From an uncultured Collinsella sp. (lineage in GTDB: Bacteria; Actinomycetota; Coriobacteriia; Coriobacteriales; Coriobacteriaceae), in NCBI GenBank assembly GCA_902496645.1, contig CABVBR010000040.1, positions 1-14,407 on the forward strand: a stretch of 14,407 nucleotides of DNA. Reading direction: 5' to 3'. Positions 1 through 6,942 of this stretch are shown here, piece after piece (position 1 is the stretch's first letter; each line of letters starts with the position of its first letter). Under the pieces are notes generated by a model. The model was not told the DNA's origin and made no database searches. It saw only the letters and a program-made list of their open reading frames with translations. A program made the position numbers and the translations under genes.

Positions 1-233
1 CTGGACGGCTCGCGCGAGTCATCTCCGAGCAGCTTGATCTGCAGTACGTGCGGGTCACCGGCGGTGCAGAGCTCTTCCTCGAGCACCTGCACCGTAAAGC
101 GCATCTGGTGGGAGAGACTGCTCTTGACCATGGCCGAGGCGTAGCCATTCGGCTTGTCCAGAAAATGCATTCGTTTTGGCTTGACTGCCAGGTTGTGGAA
201 GTTGCGCTCGCTGCGCACGGAGAAATTGTCCAT
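1..233 (-). CDS. Unrecognised protein, N-terminal part (runs off the window)
   Basis: An open frame reads leftwards from an ATG at 233-231 to the window edge, giving 77 codons without a stop. The start is well supported: AAAGGAG lies 5 bases upstream of the ATG on the minus strand. The peptide begins MDNFSVRSERNF and continues with a basic stretch (KPKRMHF) and a mixed hydrophilic segment (LSHQMRFTVQVLEEELC). I see no signal peptide, membrane segment or motif that I recognise. The C-terminus is missing, so neither length nor family can be judged. I am fairly confident that it is a real gene and have no functional call. Confidence 0.7.
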   Translation of the reverse strand, partial: MDNFSVRSERNFHNLAVKPKRMHFLDKPNGYASAMVKSSLSHQMRFTVQVLEEELCTAGDPHVLQIKLLGDDSREPS

Positions 234-444
234 ACGGACTCCTTTCATCGATGTTGGCAGGGCCACCGTGCCTCTTGGCCGGTTGGCGTCGGGATCGTGG
301 AGCCAACTCTCTACCCCGACTCTGGATAAAACGCGCCCGCTCCTTGCGGGCACGATGGAGTCTATCAGCACGCGCGGACAGAAATCAAGCGCCGACTGCG
401 AAATGATGTGCAGACGGCGCTTGATTACGCGGCAATTATTCGGC

Positions 445-561
445 CAACATCCGGAAAAGTGTCGAAATCAGCCGTATGAAAGTACGGAAAAGTGTCGAAA
501 TCGGCACCTCAAAAGTACGGAAAAGTGTCGAATCTGATGGTCTCAACATCCGGAAAAGTGT
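445..561. repeat. Four direct repeats with exact 33-bp period
   Basis: The core CGGAAAAGTGT occurs at 452-462, 485-495, 518-528 and 551-561, always 33 bp apart. The first three copies continue as CGAA. The outer two copies (1 and 4) share the left flank CAACATC, while the inner two (2 and 3) share the left flank AAAGTA, so the array is nested rather than a simple tandem duplication. On the minus strand the core reads ACACTTTTCCG. The even phasing (about three helical turns) suits a protein-binding array such as the multiple transposase sites at IS21-type insertion-sequence ends, but no transposase is nearby, so this is only a possibility. Confidence 0.75.
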
Positions 562-572
562 AACCGGATGAC

Positions 573-597
573 AAAACAGCACGTAGAAGCTGGTGCT
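573..597 (-). terminator. Weak intrinsic terminator candidate downstream of the membrane-protein gene
   Basis: Read on the minus strand, AGCAC and GTGCT form a 5-bp stem with a 10-base loop (positions 593-597 and 578-582), followed by G and four T. It lies about 35 bases past the stop codon at 631-633. The stem is short, so termination may be partial. Confidence 0.35.
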
Positions 598-630
598 ACA
601 TATGGACACTTCAGCCGCCCCCGATCCTCG

Positions 631-1632
631 CTACTCGTCTCCGTCGTTGGGGTCGCCCTTGAGGGTGTTGATGTCCAGGTACTGGTTGTCGTCCTCTGCT
701 TTCTGCGTTTCCGATTCGGACGCGGTGGGGCCGCGGAATAGCTGGAATCCCTCAAACGCGATCACGCCGAGCAGAGCGATGATGATGGCGATAAAGACAA
801 CCTTTGCCGCTTGCGAAAACTCCGAAAAGCGCGGCGGTTCTTTTTCGGTGTAGTAATCGGTAGCGCGCTCATCGTCGGTGCCGTGGGTATACGACGATGC
901 CGAGGCTGCCTTTACGCTCGCTTGGTTGTAATCGGGAGCGGGCGTGGCAGCAAACGGGTCACGAGAATAGCCGCGCGACGCTTGGCCGTAATCCTCGGTT
1001 TCGATGCGGCTGGCGCGAGGCTGTTCGCTCAGGCGGTTGGCGTATGCTGCGGTGTTGTCGTATGCGGAGTCGCGTTCCTCGGCAGCCGCAAACAGGGGGT
1101 TTACCGGAATGTTGAGCGCCGGCATGCCGCCCGAGGTCTCGTCCAGATCTGCCGCCGCCCAGGAATCAAAGGCAAACTGGCGGTTGGAAAGATCATCCAG
1201 ATCCATGACGGGCGGCTCGAGCTCGGGCTCGGGAGCCGTGTATGCCGACTGCTGCGGGGCAGCGCAGCGAATCGTGCTGTCTGCCGTGGGGCGCTGTGCC
1301 GCTGCAGCGAGAAACGCCGCCGTCTCGGACGGATCGCTGGTGGGGCGGGGTGCAGGGGCGGCTTTACGCGTCGCCTGCACGATGGGACGGGTGGCAAAGT
1401 CGTCCGCGGGCACGGATGCCGGCGCGGGCGTGGTGGAAGGTGCAGGCTTTGCACTTGTCGGGCGAACCCCGCCGCCCATGAGTTCCTCGTCGGTCCAGGG
1501 GCGGTCGCTCATCACGTCGTCGAGGCTCAGCGCAAAAAGGCCCTCTTCGCCCTCGTCAAACGCGTGTTTCGCATGCCTGGCGCCAGAAGCGGTGCCTCCG
1601 CGGCCGTTGCGTGATGCGTTGCTCGACCCCAT
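631..1632 (-). CDS. Disordered single-pass membrane protein, function unknown
   Basis: The protein is 333 residues from an ATG at 1632-1630. This start is preferred over the in-frame ATG at 1665 because AAAGGA sits 9 bases upstream of it and a TATAAT box at 1668-1673 would start the transcript inside the longer version. Residues 1-270 are low complexity, rich in Ala, Pro, Ser, Asp and Glu, with no recognisable fold. The segment at about 277-299 (KVVFIAIIIALLGVIAFEGF) is a clear transmembrane helix, followed by a 34-residue acidic tail. There is no N-terminal signal peptide, so the long N-terminal region is probably cytoplasmic and the short tail outside. Such architecture occurs in cell-division, cell-wall and secretion accessory proteins, but nothing here identifies one. 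It is not obviously connected to the purine genes. Confidence 0.75.
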   Translation of the reverse strand: MGSSNASRNGRGGTASGARHAKHAFDEGEEGLFALSLDDVMSDRPWTDEELMGGGVRPTSAKPAPSTTPAPASVPADDFATRPIVQATRKAAPAPRPTSDPSETAAFLAAAAQRPTADSTIRCAAPQQSAYTAPEPELEPPVMDLDDLSNRQFAFDSWAAADLDETSGGMPALNIPVNPLFAAAEERDSAYDNTAAYANRLSEQPRASRIETEDYGQASRGYSRDPFAATPAPDYNQASVKAASASSYTHGTDDERATDYYTEKEPPRFSEFSQAAKVVFIAIIIALLGVIAFEGFQLFRGPTASESETQKAEDDNQYLDINTLKGDPNDGDE

Positions 1633-1667
1633 CTTGTTCCATCCTTTCGAAATGTTCACATCCATCG

Positions 1668-1673
1668 ATTATA
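1668..1673 (-). promoter_or_regulatory. -10 box (TATAAT) for the membrane-protein gene
   Basis: A perfect TATAAT on the minus strand lies 35 bases upstream of the chosen ATG at 1632. No good -35 hexamer is visible at 16-18 bases. The predicted transcript start near 1661 supports the shorter protein start. Confidence 0.45.
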
Positions 1674-1754
1674 TGGAACTTGCCTTGCGGCCGACTCTCG
1701 GATTCGTGCATTCCAGAACTCGTGCCCAAAAGGGGAGGGGTGCAGACGCGCTGA

Positions 1755-2408
1755 CTATTCGTCGCCGGCGGCAGCCTTTGCCTCGTTGAGGTAGCTATAA
1801 AAGCTGTACTTAGAGATGCCAAAGAACTCGCAGGCGCGTTCGCTCGACTTGGAGATGAGGAAGGCGCCGCGACGGTCGAGGTAGCCAATGGCGCGGATAC
1901 GCTCGTCTTTGGTCATGAGCGCCGCGGGCTTGCCCACAAACTGTTCGCATTCGCGCAGCAGGTCTTCGAGCAGGTCGCCGATGTTTTTGGTAATGGGCTC
2001 GGGCTCGGTGTAGCCCGAGCCGCCGGTGCCGGTGAGCGCGTCGAGCGAGCGCTCAAATGCCTTCATGAGCGTAATGTCAAAGTTGATGCTCAAAATGCCG
2101 ACGGGTTTGCCCTCATCGTTGCGGATAAAGATGGTCGAGGACTTGAGCAGCTTGCCATCGGTGGTTTTGGTGAGGTATGGCTCGCGGTCGTGCACGTCGG
2201 TGGTGCCCTCGTGCATGGACTCAAACACAATATGGCTGGGGCCGTCGCCTAGTTTGCGCCCGCTGACGTGGCCGTTTTCGATCACTACGATGGAGTGGTC
2301 CACGTCCTCGGTCTCCAGATCGTGGACGACGATTTCGCAGTTGGGGCCAAACTGGAGCGCCAGGCTGTGTGCAAGGCGCTTGTAGAACTCAATCTGTGCG
2401 GGGGTCAT
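1755..2408 (-). CDS. YheO/DauR-family PAS-HTH transcriptional regulator
   Basis: The 217-residue protein has the two-part layout of the YheO/DauR family: an N-terminal PAS-like sensor domain (about residues 5-115, with VGILSINFDITLM near its end) and a C-terminal helix-turn-helix (about 165-209, DERIRAIGYLDRRGAF followed by ERACEFFGISKYSFYSYL). The length is normal for the family. DauR represses D-arginine catabolism in Pseudomonas; relatives are often found beside amino-acid or ammonia-lyase genes. The start at 2408 has AGGAAGG 5 bases upstream. The gene is divergent from dpaL across 277 bases that hold two identical dyads, which suggests local control of the catabolic genes and itself. The ligand is unknown; diaminopropionate or a purine breakdown product are guesses from context. 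Confidence 0.9.
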   Translation of the reverse strand: MTPAQIEFYKRLAHSLALQFGPNCEIVVHDLETEDVDHSIVVIENGHVSGRKLGDGPSHIVFESMHEGTTDVHDREPYLTKTTDGKLLKSSTIFIRNDEGKPVGILSINFDITLMKAFERSLDALTGTGGSGYTEPEPITKNIGDLLEDLLRECEQFVGKPAALMTKDERIRAIGYLDRRGAFLISKSSERACEFFGISKYSFYSYLNEAKAAAGDE

Positions 2409-2527
2409 GGGTGCCTTCCTAAAAATTAGTTTGGGCTCACTTTGCCATAAACCCCACTTGTTCGCAAATAACGAAAGCGTCGCTGCGTTATGTAACCGTT
2501 CGGCGGCGAAAAGGTACCGATTACGGC

Positions 2528-2593
2528 AACAAACAATTTGTTAGGTTTACCAATCAAAAAGTGTGATAGAACAGTACTAACAAACTTTTTGTT
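2528..2593. promoter_or_regulatory. Pair of identical operator-like dyads between the regulator and dpaL
   Basis: The dyad AACAAA-N3-TTTGTT occurs at 2528-2542 and again at 2579-2593, with perfect 6-bp arms in both and C as the first base of each spacer. The centres are 51 bp apart, close to five helical turns. AT-rich sites of this kind stand out in this GC-rich DNA. Their place between a PAS-HTH regulator and its divergent neighbour makes them the best candidates for its operators. Binding by that protein is inferred. Confidence 0.65.
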
Positions 2594-2685
2594 TGGCATC
2601 CACATAAAAGTTCAGTCGCATGAATGGGAATGGGCTGAAACGCGTATGCGGGGGCCGGCAAGAGAGAACTTAAGGAGTTCACCGT

Positions 2686-3900
2686 ATGGCCGATAAGATC
2701 CAGTGGGCGGGCAACACGATGCCCAAGAGCGATGACAAGCACTTGGGAATCATGAGCCTCGACCACGTGAAGAAGGCCCGCGCCTTCCACCAGTCGTTCC
2801 CCCAGTACACCGTCACTCCGCTTGCCCGCCTGGACGGCCAGGCCGCGCGCCTGGGCCTGTCCAACCTGTGCGTTAAGGACGAGAGCTATCGCTTTGGCCT
2901 CAACGCCTTTAAGGTTCTGGGCGGTTCGTTTGCCATGGCCAATTACATTGCCGACGAGACCGGCAAGGACGTTGCCGAGTGCACCTTCGATTACCTGACC
3001 TCCGATCAGCTTGCCAAGGACTTTGGCCAGGCCACCTTCTTTACCGCTACCGACGGCAATCATGGCCGCGGCGTGGCATGGGCTGCCAACAAGCTGGGCC
3101 AGAAGGCCGTCGTGCACATGCCCAAGGGTTCCACCAAGCCCCGCTTCGATAACATCGCCGCCGAGGGCGCCACGGTGACCATCGAAGAGGTCAACTACGA
3201 CGAGTGCGTGCGCATGGCCGCCGCCGAGGCCGATGCCTGCGAGCGCGGCGTCATCGTTCAGGACACTGCCTGGGAGGGCTACGAGAAGATCCCGTCCTGG
3301 ATCATGGAGGGCTACGGCACCATGGCTTCCGAGGCTGCCGAGCAGCTGCGCGAGATGGCCATCAACCGCCCGACACACGTCTTTGTCCAGGCTGGCGTGG
3401 GCTCGCTGGCCGGCGCCGTGGTGGGCTACTTCACCAACCTGTATCCCGATAACCCGCCCACCTTCGTCGTGGTCGAGTGCGCGCCTGCCGCCTGCCTGTA
3501 CAAGGGCGCTGCCGCCGGCGACGGCGACCCGCGCATCGTGGACGGCGACATGCCCTCCATCATGGCCGGCCTGTGCTGCGGCGAGCCCAACATTCTGGGC
3601 TGGGATATCCTGCGCAACCACACCACCGCCTTCGTGTCTTGCCCCGACTGGGTCACCGCTCGCGGCATGCGCACCCTGGGCGCTCCCGAGAAGGGCGACC
3701 CGCGCGTCATCTCCGGCGAGTCCGGCGCTGTGACCACCGGCCTGGTCGAGACCCTCATGCTCGATCCCGAGTACGCCGAGCTCAAGGAGCTCATCGGCCT
3801 GGACAAGACGAGCTCCGTGCTCTGCTTCTCCACCGAGGGCGACACCGATCCGGATCAGTACCGTCGCATCGTCTGGGAGGGCGAGTACCCCACCTGCTAG
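2686..3900 (+). CDS. dpaL: 2,3-diaminopropionate ammonia-lyase
   Basis: This PLP enzyme (404 residues, also called YgeX; the E. coli enzyme is about 398) converts 2,3-diaminopropionate to pyruvate and two ammonia. Visible features are the Schiff-base lysine in GLNAFKVLGG (Lys76), the TDGNHGRG phosphate/active-site loop with Asp123, and VQDTAWEGYE with Asp193. These match Lys77, Asp120 and Asp189 described for the E. coli enzyme, the acids that allow use of both D- and L-substrate (from memory). The GVGSLAGAV glycine loop is also present. The start is fixed by AAGGAG 8 bases upstream. It is the first gene of the catabolic run and sits divergent to the regulator. In purine-degradation clusters it forms the last step, delivering pyruvate. 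Cytosolic. The codons are strongly biased to GCC/GGC/AAG, suggesting high expression. Confidence 0.96.
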   Translation: MADKIQWAGNTMPKSDDKHLGIMSLDHVKKARAFHQSFPQYTVTPLARLDGQAARLGLSNLCVKDESYRFGLNAFKVLGGSFAMANYIADETGKDVAECTFDYLTSDQLAKDFGQATFFTATDGNHGRGVAWAANKLGQKAVVHMPKGSTKPRFDNIAAEGATVTIEEVNYDECVRMAAAEADACERGVIVQDTAWEGYEKIPSWIMEGYGTMASEAAEQLREMAINRPTHVFVQAGVGSLAGAVVGYFTNLYPDNPPTFVVVECAPAACLYKGAAAGDGDPRIVDGDMPSIMAGLCCGEPNILGWDILRNHTTAFVSCPDWVTARGMRTLGAPEKGDPRVISGESGAVTTGLVETLMLDPEYAELKELIGLDKTSSVLCFSTEGDTDPDQYRRIVWEGEYPTC

Positions 3901-3913
3901 CAGGTCTGACCTG
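3901..3913 (+). other. Short palindrome directly after dpaL
   Basis: CAGGT-CTG-ACCTG starts with the first base after the dpaL stop codon. It is a perfect 5-bp stem with a 3-base loop, without a T run. It may be the 3' hairpin of the dpaL message or the first element of the larger folded region that follows. Confidence 0.4.
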
Positions 3914-3916
3914 TCC

Positions 3917-4034
3917 GGAGGCAGCCGGAGGACTTTACTCCCTGCTCGGACAGTCCTGCTCGCACGGAGAGCACATTAAGTGCTCTCCGGCTCGTGCGGA
4001 ACTCGCGACGGTGCAAAGTCCTCCGTCCGCCTCC
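3917..4034 (+). promoter_or_regulatory. Structured RNA candidate in the dpaL-ygeY gap
   Basis: Nested inverted repeats fill this region. The outer stem is GGAGGC 3917-3922 with GCCTCC 4029-4034. After a 3x3 internal loop comes a perfect 11-bp stem, CGGAGGACTTT 3926-3936 with AAAGTCCTCCG 4015-4025. Inside, a 14-bp arm pairs 3961-3974 with 3980-3998, with loop ATTAA and a 5-base bulge at 3988-3992. An 8-base direct repeat CCTGCTCG lies at 3941-3948 and 3955-3962. A further hairpin (GTGGGG 4050-4055 with CCTCAC 4063-4068) lies downstream, before the ygeY ribosome site. The layout resembles a riboswitch or leader RNA with an expression platform. I do not recognise the class. Confidence 0.5.
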
Positions 4035-4138
4035 TATGGTTACTTGCTTGTGGGGTGCTCGACCTCACGCTGTTTGGCACAAGTGATCTATCTGAAATAT
4101 CTACTTGTAGGTAAATCCTTGTAGAAAGGTTAACTGTT

Positions 4139-5524
4139 ATGACTAAGGAACTCGATTTCGAGGCAATTAAAAACGCTGCCGAGTCTCATCGTGCTGATAT
4201 GACTCGCTTCCTGCGCGCTATGATCTCCCATCCCTCTGAGTCCTGCGAGGAGGGTGAGGTTGTCGCCTGCATCAAGGCCGAGATGGAGAACCTCGGCTAT
4301 GACGAGGTCAAGGTCGACGGCCTGGGCAACGTTATGGGCTTTATGGGCGAGGGCGACAAGATTATCGCCATCGACTCCCACATCGACACCGTCGGCATCG
4401 GCAACATCGAGAACTGGGACGCCGATCCCTATGAGGGCTACGAGACCGACGAGATCATCTACGGCCGCGGCGGCTCCGACCAGGAGGGTGGCATGGCTTC
4501 TGCTACCTACGCTGCCAAGATGATGAAGGACATGGGCCTCATCCCCGAGGGCTACAAGATCATGGTCGTCGGCACCGTCCAGGAAGAGGACTGCGACGGC
4601 ATGTGCTGGCAGTACATCTACAACAAGGATGGCATTAAGCCCGAGTTCGTCATTTCCACCGAGCCCACCGACGGCGGCATCTATCGCGGTCACCGCGGCC
4701 GCATGGAGATCCGCGTCGACGTTCACGGCACCTCCTGCCACGGCTCCGCTCCCGACCGCGGCGACAACGCCATCTACAAGATGGCCGACATCATCGCCGA
4801 CGTCCGCGCTCTCAACAACAACGGCTGTGACGAGTCGACCGACATCAAGGGCCTCGTCAAGATGCTCGACCCCAAGTACAACCCCGAGCACTTCGAGGAC
4901 GCCCGCTTCCTGGGCCGCGGCACCTGCACCGTCAGCCAGATCTTCTACACCAGCCCCAGCCGTTGCGCCGTGGCCGACTCCTGCGCCATCTCCATCGACC
5001 GTCGCATGACCGCTGGTGAGACCTGGGAGTCCTGCCTGGACGAGATCCGTAACCTGCCGGCCGCCAAGAAGTACGGCGACGACGTGAAGGTCTCCATGTA
5101 CATGTACGATCGTCCGTCCTGGACCGGCGAGGTCTACGAGACCGAGGCTTACTTCCCCACGTGGATCAACAAGGAGACCGCTCCGCACGTCAAGGCCCTC
5201 GTCGACGCCCACAAGGCCATGTTCGGTGACGAGCGCATCGGCTGCGAGCCCAGCATGGACAAGCGCACCGGTCGTCCGCTGTGCGACAAGTGGACCTTCT
5301 CCACGAACTGCGTTTCCATCCAGGGCCGCTATGGCATCCCCTGCGTCGGCTTTGGCCCGGGTGCCGAGTCTCAGGCTCACGCTCCCAACGAGGTCACCTA
5401 CAAGGACGACCTGGTCACCGCTGCCGCCATGTATGTGGCTGCCCTGAACCTCTACGATCCGAGCCAGGCCGATGGCGATGCCACCGTGTTCCGCGCCGGT
5501 CTGACCAACAACAAGATCGACTAG
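4139..5524 (+). CDS. ygeY: YgeY family selenium metabolism-linked hydrolase (M20 fold)
   Basis: The 461-residue protein is a metal-dependent M20-type amidohydrolase/peptidase of the YgeY family. The di-zinc site is intact: His81 and Asp83 in DSHIDTV, Asp114 in GGSDQEGG, the catalytic Glu149 or Glu150 in VQEED, Glu175 in STEPTD, and a C-terminal His414 in SQAHAPNE. GHRGRMEIRVDVHGTSCHGS marks the dimerisation-domain entry. It is longer than E. coli YgeY (about 403), largely through C-terminal extra sequence and inserts. AGAAAGG lies 9 bases before the ATG. The natural substrate is not firmly established; in purine clusters it is thought to cleave an amide or ureido bond on the way to diaminopropionate. 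A 238-base structured gap separates it from dpaL, so it may have its own control. Confidence 0.93.
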   Translation: MTKELDFEAIKNAAESHRADMTRFLRAMISHPSESCEEGEVVACIKAEMENLGYDEVKVDGLGNVMGFMGEGDKIIAIDSHIDTVGIGNIENWDADPYEGYETDEIIYGRGGSDQEGGMASATYAAKMMKDMGLIPEGYKIMVVGTVQEEDCDGMCWQYIYNKDGIKPEFVISTEPTDGGIYRGHRGRMEIRVDVHGTSCHGSAPDRGDNAIYKMADIIADVRALNNNGCDESTDIKGLVKMLDPKYNPEHFEDARFLGRGTCTVSQIFYTSPSRCAVADSCAISIDRRMTAGETWESCLDEIRNLPAAKKYGDDVKVSMYMYDRPSWTGEVYETEAYFPTWINKETAPHVKALVDAHKAMFGDERIGCEPSMDKRTGRPLCDKWTFSTNCVSIQGRYGIPCVGFGPGAESQAHAPNEVTYKDDLVTAAAMYVAALNLYDPSQADGDATVFRAGLTNNKID

Positions 5525-5545
5525 TCCCATTCCTCGATCTTGTTG
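5509..5545 (+). other. 12-bp inverted repeat spanning the ygeY stop codon
   Basis: CAACAAGATCGA at 5509-5520 pairs perfectly with TCGATCTTGTTG at 5534-5545 across a 13-base loop that contains the TAG stop (5522-5524). The left arm therefore encodes the last ygeY codons. It lies 1 base from the next hairpin. A role in message stability or 3'-end formation is likely; no T run follows. Confidence 0.55.
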
Positions 5546-5546
5546 A

Positions 5547-5571
5547 GCCGGGGGCAGTTTATGCCCCCGGC
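5547..5571 (+). terminator. Strong GC hairpin after ygeY (possible attenuator, no T run)
   Basis: GCCGGGGGCA at 5547-5556 pairs perfectly with TGCCCCCGGC at 5562-5571 with a GTTTA loop. It lacks a T run, so it may act as a processing or stability element, or a partial terminator between ygeY and ygeW, rather than a classical intrinsic terminator. Confidence 0.5.
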
Positions 5572-5642
5572 GCCTCCTGTTGACTTGGGGCCCGCGGTCG
5601 TTATCTCCCATGCTTCCTCGACGGTGGCGGGTCCTCGTCATA

Positions 5643-5682
5643 GCGCTCTGCATGTTCTAGCCACACGCGCATGCCGGAGCGC
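5643..5682 (+). other. Stem-loop in the ygeW leader
   Basis: GCGCTC 5643-5648 pairs with GAGCGC 5677-5682, and GCATG 5650-5654 pairs with CATGC 5670-5674, separated by a small internal loop. The structure ends 43 bases before the ygeW start. Upstream, TTGACT (5580-5585) resembles a -35 box, but the -10 candidates near 5601-5608 are poor. Confidence 0.4.
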
Positions 5683-5725
5683 ATCTACTCATTGCGATCG
5701 TTTCACCTTTAGAAAGGACATTTAC

Positions 5726-6928
5726 ATGGACGCCAAGTTTACCGAGCTCGTCGAGCAGCTGAACGGCCTCGATTTTAAGGGTATGTACGGCAGCGACTTC
5801 CTGCACACTTGGGACAAGACCACCGATGAGCTCAAGGCGCTCTACATCGTCGCCGACGCTCTGCGCGAGCTGCGCGAGAACAACGTTTCGTCCAAGATCT
5901 TCGATTCGGGCCTGGCCGTCTCCCTGTTCCGCGACAACTCCACCCGTACGCGCTTCTCCTTCTCTAAGGCCGCCAACCTGCTCGGCCTTGAGCTGCAGGA
6001 CCTGGACGAGAAGAAGTCCCAGATCGCTCACGGCGAGACCGTCCGCGAGACCGCTACCATGATCTCCTTTATGGCCGACGTCATCGGCATCCGCGACGAC
6101 ATGTACATCGGCAAGGGCGACGCCTACATGGCCGAGGTCTCTGAGTCTGTCCAGCAGGCCTACGAGGACGGTGTTCTGGATCACCGTCCCACGCTCATCT
6201 CCCTGCAGTCCGACTCCGATCACCCCACGCAGTCCTCTGCCGACATGCTCTACCTCATCAACGAGTTTGGCGGTCTTGAGAACCTCAAGGGCAAGAAGGT
6301 TGCCGTTACCTGGGCCTATTCGCCCTCTTACGGCAAGCCGCTGTCCTGCCCGCAGTCGCTGATCAGCCTGCTGCCTCGCTTTGGCATGGACGTCACCCTG
6401 GCTCACCCCGAGGGCTACGACCTCATGCCCGAGGTCGTCGAGCGCGCTAAGGGCTACGCCGCCGAGTCCGGCACCACCTTTAAGCAGGTCAACACCATGG
6501 CCGAGGCCTTCGAGGGCGCCGACATCGTGATCCCCAAGAGCTGGGCTCCGTTTGCAGCCATGGAGAAGCGCACCAACCTGTACGCCGAGGGCGACGACGC
6601 CGGCATCGCAGCGCTCGAGAAGGAGCTGCTCGCCCAGAACGCCACCCATCAGGACTGGTGCTCCACGACTGAGCTCATGGAGAAGACTGCCAACGGCCAG
6701 GACACCATCTTTATGCACCCGCTGCCCGCCGACATCTCCGGTGTCTCCTGCGAGCACGGCGAGGTCAACGCCGACGTCTTCGACATGCACCGCGTGGGCA
6801 TGTACAAGGAGGCCAGCTACAAGCCGTACGCCATCGCAGCCATGATGTTCCTGCAGAAGGTTGCCGATCCGGCCGCTACCCTCAAGGCCCTCGACGAGCG
6901 CAACACCGCCCGTTGGTTCCAGGCCTAA
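5726..6928 (+). CDS. ygeW: YgeW, knotted carbamoyltransferase
   Basis: The protein is 400 residues (E. coli YgeW about 396) and belongs to the aspartate/ornithine carbamoyltransferase superfamily. The carbamoyl-phosphate loop is SLFRDNSTRTRFSF (Ser72-Arg76), followed by HGETVRETA (His102) and the HPLPADISG element (331-334) that replaces the HCLP of ornithine transcarbamylases. Start choice: the ATG at 5726 has GAAAGGA 6 bases upstream; the open frame extends further upstream but that part is hairpin-rich leader. E. coli YgeW has a solved structure and no activity with the usual amines. In this cluster it probably runs as a phosphorolase, releasing carbamoyl phosphate from a ureido intermediate for the carbamate kinase 14 bases downstream. 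That direction is inferred. Confidence 0.93.
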   Translation: MDAKFTELVEQLNGLDFKGMYGSDFLHTWDKTTDELKALYIVADALRELRENNVSSKIFDSGLAVSLFRDNSTRTRFSFSKAANLLGLELQDLDEKKSQIAHGETVRETATMISFMADVIGIRDDMYIGKGDAYMAEVSESVQQAYEDGVLDHRPTLISLQSDSDHPTQSSADMLYLINEFGGLENLKGKKVAVTWAYSPSYGKPLSCPQSLISLLPRFGMDVTLAHPEGYDLMPEVVERAKGYAAESGTTFKQVNTMAEAFEGADIVIPKSWAPFAAMEKRTNLYAEGDDAGIAALEKELLAQNATHQDWCSTTELMEKTANGQDTIFMHPLPADISGVSCEHGEVNADVFDMHRVGMYKEASYKPYAIAAMMFLQKVADPAATLKALDERNTARWFQA

Positions 6929-6942
6929 AGCTGGGCTGAGAA

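Larger units (their letters stand above)
234..630. other. Gene-free stretch with 33-bp-periodic repeats
   Basis: About 400 bases separate two minus-strand genes and hold no convincing gene. The visible content is a GC hairpin at 335-351 (arms GCCCGC/GCGGGC, loop TCCTT) followed on the minus strand by GCGTTTT, which would make a weak terminator; four phased repeats at 445-561; and a short stem-loop with a T run near 573-597. A plus-strand open frame across 154-537 encodes the repeats as an 11-residue unit (EKCRN...), but it has no ribosome binding site and overlaps the minus-strand gene start, so I do not call it. Confidence 0.6.

Noticed and set aside
154..537. Plus-strand open frame with an 11-residue repeat (EKCRN) at its C-terminus
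   Set aside because: It has no ribosome binding site, overlaps the start of the minus-strand gene, and its periodicity simply reflects the 33-bp DNA repeat being a multiple of three.
445..561. 33-bp repeats as a CRISPR array
   Set aside because: The conserved core is about 11-24 bp and the unit is only 33 bp in total, leaving no proper spacers; the flanks are shared in pairs and no cas gene is present.
3901..3930. SRP RNA-like motif (TGTCCGGAGGCAGCC)
   Set aside because: The match to the conserved SRP apical loop is loose and the flanking helix pairing is missing.
3990..4040. Cobalamin riboswitch suggested by GGTGCAAAGTCC
   Set aside because: Only this short piece resembles the core; no B12 box follows, AAAGTCC is already used in the 11-bp stem, and the neighbouring genes have no B12 link.
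5540..5725. Upstream extension of YgeW by 62 codons
   Set aside because: The extension is hairpin-rich leader without a ribosome site; the ATG at 5726 has GAAAGGA and gives the normal family length.
5726..6928. Ordinary ornithine carbamoyltransferase of an arginine deiminase pathway
   Set aside because: HPLPADISG replaces the HCLP motif, length and sequence fit YgeW, and there is no arginine deiminase or arginine/ornithine antiporter.
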